Source of the DNA: VRUE01 sp963753585
GTDB taxonomy: Bacteria; Actinomycetota; Thermoleophilia; Solirubrobacterales; 70-9
Direction of reading: 5' to 3'
Assembly: GCA_963753585.1 (NCBI GenBank)
Contig: CAVWCU010000001.1
Location: 248,001-312,000 of the forward strand
DNA length: 64,000 bases
The translations under genes were made by a program, and so were the position numbers. Under the pieces are notes generated by a model. The model saw nothing but the letters and a program-made list of their open reading frames with translations, made no database searches and was not told the DNA's origin. Shown piece by piece: positions 60,360 to 64,000 of this stretch (positions are counted from its first letter, which is position 1; every line of letters begins with the position of its first letter).

Positions 60360-61646
60360 TCAGGCGAGCGGGTTGAAGACCAGGCCGGTCAGCACCTTGG
60401 GGTAGAAGTAGGTCGACTTCGGCGGCATGTTGGCGTCGCTTTCGCAGATCGCCTTGGTCTGGTCGACGGGGATCGGGCGCAGGACGAAGGCGACGTCGTA
60501 GGTGCCGTCGTCGATCAGGCGCAGCGAGTCCTCGACGCTCTTGGCGTAGCCGATGCCGCGCTTGGCGAGGATGTCGTCTTCGCTCAGCCCCGCGATGCCC
60601 TTCAGCACCAGGGTCTCGAGGATCGCCGCGTCGAGGCGGCGGTAGGCCTCTGGTTGGCCCTCGAGCAGCCGGTCGAGCTCGGTCGTGTCCCTCAGCCGCA
60701 GGCGGAAGGCGCGCTTGTGGTGGGAGTCGTAGAGGCCGAAGACGCCGACGCCGTCCTCGCCGAGCGGGTCGACGCGGTCGGTCTCGACCTCGGTCACGTC
60801 GAAGAGCTCGCGCAGGCCCTCGCCGAGGCGCTGCTGGCGCTCCGGGTCGCCGGCGAAGCCGGAGAGCAGGCGGTGGGTGGGGAAGATCGAGAGGCCGGGA
60901 TCGTCGAGGCCGGTCAGCGCCATCAGCGTGTAGTTGTGGTCGCCCTCGCCGCCGATCTCGTCGCGGTAGGCGATCGCGGTCTCGTAGCGGTGGTGGCCGT
61001 CGGCGATCAGCAGCTGCGCGTCGGCTAGCAGTGCGGTCAGCTCGTCGTGGATCCCGGGGTCGTCGATGCGCCAGATCCGGGTGACCGTCCCGCTCGCGTC
61101 GGTTGCCTCTCCCCAGGGGTCCTCGAGGGCAACCTCCTGCTCCACGAGCGCCCATGGGTCAAGCGTGCTGAGCGAGAAGATCGGCGAGAGGTTGCAGCGG
61201 GTGGCGCGCATCAGTTCCAGGCGGTCCTGCTTGGGGCCGGGGAGCGTGCGCTCGTGGGGGAGGACTTGGCCGGTGTCGAAGTCCTCGACCCGGACGCGGG
61301 CGAGAATGCCGTGGCGCGTGTGGGCAGAGCCGTCGGGGCCGATGTACTCTTGCTCCATCGCCCAGATCGAGGGCTCAGAGTCGGCGATGAGGGCTCCGGC
61401 CTGCTTCCAGACCTCGATCGTCTTGCCGGCATAGGCGTAGGGGTCGCCCTCACCCTCGGCCTGCGGCCCGGTCTCCCCGTAGGGCTTGGGCAGGTCGATC
61501 GCGACCGCGTTGTAGGGCGAGCGCTGCAGCAGCTCGGTGCGCGTCGCGGTGTCGATCACGTCGTAGGGAGGGGCGACGACGTCCTGCAGCGAGCCGACCG
61601 CGTCGAGGTCGTAGTGCAGGGCTTTGAGGGGCAGGATCTCGGCCAT
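60360..61646 (-). CDS. DUF1015-family protein
   Basis: A 428-residue protein with the DUF1015 landmarks VVAPPYDVIDTATRTEL, HERTLPGPKQDRLELMRA, LLIADGHHRYETAIAYRDE and FFYP-like end (STYFYPKVLTGLVFNPL). Family function is unknown; it is widespread and single-copy in many bacteria. The ATG at 61646 is where family similarity starts. Confidence 0.88.
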   Translation of the reverse strand: MAEILPLKALHYDLDAVGSLQDVVAPPYDVIDTATRTELLQRSPYNAVAIDLPKPYGETGPQAEGEGDPYAYAGKTIEVWKQAGALIADSEPSIWAMEQEYIGPDGSAHTRHGILARVRVEDFDTGQVLPHERTLPGPKQDRLELMRATRCNLSPIFSLSTLDPWALVEQEVALEDPWGEATDASGTVTRIWRIDDPGIHDELTALLADAQLLIADGHHRYETAIAYRDEIGGEGDHNYTLMALTGLDDPGLSIFPTHRLLSGFAGDPERQQRLGEGLRELFDVTEVETDRVDPLGEDGVGVFGLYDSHHKRAFRLRLRDTTELDRLLEGQPEAYRRLDAAILETLVLKGIAGLSEDDILAKRGIGYAKSVEDSLRLIDDGTYDVAFVLRPIPVDQTKAICESDANMPPKSTYFYPKVLTGLVFNPLA

Positions 61647-61683
61647 CGGCCGAAACCTAGCGGTTCCCGCGGCAGGTCCTCGA

Positions 61684-61767
61684 TGCGGCTGAGAGGAGTC
61701 GAACCTCCACGGAGTTTCCTCCACACGGATCTGAACCGTGCGCGTCTACCAGTTCCGCCACAGCCGC
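61684..61767 (-). tRNA. tRNA-Leu (anticodon CAG)
   Basis: 84 bases on the - strand. Acceptor arms GCGGCTG and CAGCCGC pair fully and are followed by the discriminator A. The anticodon loop TTCAGAT lies on a CACGG/CCGTG stem, and the variable arm TGGAGGAAACTCC is long as in leucine tRNAs; the T loop has GGTTCGACTCC. No CCA encoded. TAAATT ten bases upstream may be the -10 box. Confidence 0.95.
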
Positions 61768-61842
61768 GAGGGCAGGCAATTTAGCGGTTCCCCGATCCCG
61801 ACCCAAGGACCCCCGGCATGACGGACCACCCGCCCCGCTCGC

Positions 61843-61848
61843 TAGAAT
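61843..61848 (+). promoter_or_regulatory. Putative -10 box of tRNA-Glu
   Basis: TAGAAT lies 12 bases before the tRNA 5' end. The upstream ATGACG near 61818 is a weak -35 candidate with a 19-base spacer. Confidence 0.4.
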
Positions 61849-61859
61849 GCCCGTTCCTC

Positions 61860-61932
61860 GCCGCTATCGTCTAGGGGACTAGGACGCCGGATTCTCAGTC
61901 CGGAAACCGGGGTTCGAATCCCCGTAGCGGTA
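61860..61932 (+). tRNA. tRNA-Glu (anticodon CTC)
   Basis: 73 bases. The acceptor stem pairs GCCGCTA with TAGCGGT (one G-T), with discriminator A. The anticodon stem CCGGA/TCCGG holds the loop TTCTCAG, giving anticodon CTC. The T arm is GGGGTTCGAATCCCC. No CCA encoded. It is followed by an intrinsic terminator and then by accessory-type genes, so its 3' end may have served as an integration site. Confidence 0.96.
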
Positions 61933-61958
61933 CCTCAAAGAAAGCGCTCTAGAAAGCC

Positions 61959-61985
61959 AAAAGCCCCGGTTTTGCCGGGGTTTTT
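61959..61985 (+). terminator. Rho-independent terminator after tRNA-Glu
   Basis: CCCCGG (61964-61969) pairs with CCGGGG (61975-61980) around a five-base loop, followed by TTTTT (61981-61985) and preceded by an A-rich stretch. It is the only clear intrinsic terminator in the window. Confidence 0.9.
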
Positions 61986-62072
61986 CTCGTTCAGTGGCGG
62001 CAACAGTTCGGCAACAGGACAGTGCGAAGCAGGCACGTTTTGAGGCAACGGACGACGGACTGCGTGTGTTGC

Positions 62073-62672
62073 TTAGCGGCGCCGCGAGTGGCGACGGGGA
62101 AGGACCGTGATCGCGAAGGTGGCGGAGGCCTCGTGGATAAGGTCGACAGGCACCGCTGTCGTCTTGGCGGCGCTCCGTGGCGGTTTGCGCGAGCCGAAGA
62201 GAGCGATGGAGACCAGCTGCCCGCGCGGGTCGTGGCGAGCCTTGTAGCGGATGCCGGCGTAGCCGGCCTCTTGAAAGGTGAGCGCCCAGCCCTGGGTCAG
62301 GTTGTAGTTGGTCGTGGAATGGATCTCAGCGGTGAGACCGATGAGTCCGAGAACGGTTGGGTCCGTTAGGTCAACGACGTTTGCTTTGGGTGGACGCAGC
62401 CTGGATAGCCGCTGTGTGTCCACCAGCGGCTCCGGGATCACCCCGCCTGGCCGTAGTAGGCGCCCGAACTTCTCGACGAAGGCGCCAATCGGCTCCTCGG
62501 CGAGGTAGCAAGTGCCTGACTCAGCGAGGTTGAACCTGCCATCCGGGCCGACGTCGAAGAACCAGGGCGCGACGTCGGCGGCATGGATTCGCCACAGAGG
62601 TTTCGCCCCGAGCTTCGTGCTGGGAAGCTCAGGCAGGTCGTCCGGAGGAGCGGGCAGGCCGCGCGGACTCAA
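62073..62672 (-). CDS. RES-domain toxin
   Basis: 199 residues with the RES fold: PLWRIHAADVAPWFFDVGPD with the conserved Arg, TCYLAEEPIGAFVEKFGR and Glu/Ser positions typical of the family. RES toxins degrade or modify NAD. The TTG start overlaps the stop of the antitoxin gene (TTGA). Codon use and GC are less extreme than in the core genes, fitting an acquired module near a tRNA. Confidence 0.82.
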   Translation of the reverse strand: MSPRGLPAPPDDLPELPSTKLGAKPLWRIHAADVAPWFFDVGPDGRFNLAESGTCYLAEEPIGAFVEKFGRLLRPGGVIPEPLVDTQRLSRLRPPKANVVDLTDPTVLGLIGLTAEIHSTTNYNLTQGWALTFQEAGYAGIRYKARHDPRGQLVSIALFGSRKPPRSAAKTTAVPVDLIHEASATFAITVLPRRHSRRR

Positions 62673-63178
62673 CGCTTCAGGTCGGCCACGGTTCGGTGAG
62701 CCGAGAGAAGCAGGGGCTCGATGTCCGCGTCAGCGAAGGCATCAACCGGCGCCCGGTTGCCAAGCTCCGGCTGGGGCGCGGTGGCAAATGCGGCAAGCGT
62801 CCACGAGTCGAGCCCCGCATCGCCGAAGATCTCGTTGAGTTCCTTGATCGCCATGAAGGGCGCCCCGCTGGCCGCATCGAACTGCCAGCGCGGGTAGCGA
62901 ACCAGCCCAGCGTCGTCGCGCAGCGCGATCACCGACCCACTGACGACCCGCTTGCGCAGCGCCTCCCGGCTGATCCCACCGAGCAGAACCCGCGCTTCAG
63001 CACTGGTCAGCAGATCCCCAAGCGCCCGCTCCCAGGCCCCGCCGGCAAGCACGACCATCGCTGCGCGGCGACCGAGCACCTCAGCATCATCAGCCGAGCT
63101 CGGCTGACCGCCGATCTCGGTCAGAGTGCGTCGGAACTCTTCGACAGTGCGATCTAGGAGGGCTGGATTTGCCGCCAT
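62669..63178 (-). CDS. Xre/MbcA/ParS-type antitoxin for the RES toxin
   Basis: 169 residues. The C-terminal part (about 115-169: AIKELNEIFGDAGLDSWTLA and APVDAFADADIEPLL) matches the DUF2384-type toxin-binding region. A central segment (GGISREALRKRVVSGSVIAL) resembles a helix-turn-helix. It precedes the toxin gene and is coupled to it, the standard order for this toxin-antitoxin class. Confidence 0.8.
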   Translation of the reverse strand: MAANPALLDRTVEEFRRTLTEIGGQPSSADDAEVLGRRAAMVVLAGGAWERALGDLLTSAEARVLLGGISREALRKRVVSGSVIALRDDAGLVRYPRWQFDAASGAPFMAIKELNEIFGDAGLDSWTLAAFATAPQPELGNRAPVDAFADADIEPLLLSAHRTVADLKR

Positions 63179-63435
63179 TGACTGCCAAGGATAGCGTCAA
63201 CCTCGTCAACCTTCAAGGGCTAGTTCGCATGCGCCCAGCCCTTGATCCCGATGCCGCGTCGCTTTAGTTGGCCCGGCGTCTCATCAGGACTGTCCGTTTC
63301 GACACTTAAATTCAATAGATTGCCGAAAGAGGGCTGAACGAATGGGTTGGGGGGCGTGCCAGTGCTAGTTTGCGGTTTGCGGGTGAATGACTGCGGCGGC
63401 CTCGCAGATGCGTCTATCTGGCGGAAGGGCATCTG
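63179..63435. other. Gap without a recognised gene
   Basis: About 257 AT-richer bases between the antitoxin start and the last gene. A short - strand open frame (63220-63468) crosses it but has no convincing protein features. Promoters for the two divergent genes must lie here; I could not pin them down. Confidence 0.4.
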
Positions 63436-64000
63436 ATGGACCGCGAAGAGATTGTCTTGGCCTGGCACTCCCTCACGTTCCGCGTCCAGTGCGCGGAGCG
63501 CACTGGCGCCGAATTCCAGTCCTTCTTTGAGCAGATCATGGAAAAGCTCGATCCGAGCTTTATCAAGGTCAAGCCTTCCGGCAAGGAAGGGGATTGGAAG
63601 TGCGATGGCTGGCTACCCGGTTCCGGTACCTGCTTTCAGGTTTACGCGCCCGAGAATCTGACCGTCTCTCAGACAGTGGCCAAGATCAAGGATGACTTTG
63701 CTGGCGCCGTTAAGAAATGGAAGGGCCAGATGAAGCGCTGGGTTTTCGTCTGGAGTGCATGGGAGAAGGGGATTCCCGCTGCTGTCCTCAGCTGTCTCAA
63801 CGATCTCACCAAGGATAGCCAAGAGATCGAGGTCGACCAATGGGGGCGCGAGCGCCTCTGGCAGCAAGTTAGAACGTTGCCCGAGAACGACCGCATCGAC
63901 CTCCTTGGCGTCGTTCCGATCCCCGCCGAGATCACTGCCACCACCGACCACGAGGTCCAAGTCCTGCTTACCTACATCGCTGACCAGCCCATCCCCAATC
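63436..64000 (+). CDS. Putative nuclease-fold protein of a defence-type system, 3' end outside the window
   Basis: The frame runs off the right edge after about 188 residues. It begins HSLTFRVQCAERTGAEFQ and contains GDWKCDGWLPGSGTCFQVYA. That GDxKxDG...QVYAPE pattern recalls the restriction-endonuclease-like domains of ABC-three-component and related defence proteins, though a canonical ExK is not visible (QVY instead). This is a recalled resemblance, not a database match. It lies next to a RES toxin-antitoxin pair and a tRNA, in AT-richer DNA. Confidence 0.5.
   Translation, partial: MDREEIVLAWHSLTFRVQCAERTGAEFQSFFEQIMEKLDPSFIKVKPSGKEGDWKCDGWLPGSGTCFQVYAPENLTVSQTVAKIKDDFAGAVKKWKGQMKRWVFVWSAWEKGIPAAVLSCLNDLTKDSQEIEVDQWGRERLWQQVRTLPENDRIDLLGVVPIPAEITATTDHEVQVLLTYIADQPIPN

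Noticed and set aside
62022..62369. 115-residue + strand frame in the RES gene
   Set aside because: Antisense to the well-matched RES domain.
63220..63468. 82-residue - strand open frame
   Set aside because: No conserved features, overlaps the start of the last gene on the other strand.

Overview
The window is about 68-72% GC chromosomal DNA with GTG/TTG starts, many 1-4 bp gene overlaps and near-leaderless promoters. The gene content (rplM-rpsI-glmM-glmS-acpS-nnr-alr order, DUF3352 lipoprotein, delta-60 repeat protein, aa3-type cox genes mixed with universal-stress-like genes) suggests an actinobacterium of the Thermoleophilia/Solirubrobacterales type. That assignment is inference from gene families; no 16S or other marker tree could be run.

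Layout. 1-18.4 kb: housekeeping block on the + strand: guaA (cut at the left edge), a membrane protein, a frameshifted M23 peptidase (-), rplM, rpsI with a long acidic N-terminal extension, glmM, glmS, DUF3352 lipoprotein, acpS, nnr, CBS protein, alr, CCA-adding-type enzyme and infA. A compact PqqD / HprK-like kinase / GT2 / nucleotidyltransferase cluster follows. 18.4-24.5 kb (-): one tightly overlapped operon of small GatC-like protein, amidase, a DrrAB-like ABC exporter, a GH63-like glycosidase and a GT2. 24.6-28.6 kb: two secreted proteins (one AT-richer with its own promoter and operator-like repeat), a zinc-ribbon protein and a GT4 glycosyltransferase. 28.6-41.3 kb: the respiratory region, with ctaC-ctaD-USP-ctaE, a delta-60 repeat gene apparently inserted at the end of ctaE, a TM-USP gene, then on the - strand ctaA, a di-heme cytochrome c, small oxidase-type membrane proteins, ctaB and a second CtaD/CtaC pair whose metal ligands are nearly all missing. 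41.4-48.2 kb: PAP2 lipid enzyme, flippase-like protein, trxB, greA, a GGDEF/HD-GYP c-di-GMP protein and a UBP zinc finger. 48.5-61.7 kb: alkylsulfatase-type MBL enzyme, phoA, a fatty-acid beta-oxidation set (3-hydroxyacyl-CoA dehydrogenase, enoyl-CoA hydratase, acyl-CoA dehydrogenase, thiolase), class IV aminotransferase, NUDIX, SDR, OsmC, PduO and DUF1015. 61.7-64 kb: tRNA-Leu and tRNA-Glu, an intrinsic terminator, then an accessory-looking stretch with a RES/Xre-type toxin-antitoxin pair and a truncated putative nuclease-fold gene.

Two things stand out. (1) The CtaD2/CtaC2 pair keeps the fold and signature C-terminus of an aa3 oxidase but has lost CuA, CuB, the heme a3 ligand and one heme a ligand, so it looks like a conserved non-catalytic oxidase pair. 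(2) The window is rich in long, near-perfect inverted repeats. Five hairpins at three intergenic loci have 26-30 bp arms, always a 16-nt conserved loop and compensatory stem changes, and are joined by shared spacer modules. Other palindromes sit in frame inside coding regions or directly at start codons. No transposase is present in the window, so these look like non-autonomous palindromic repeats or structured RNA elements.
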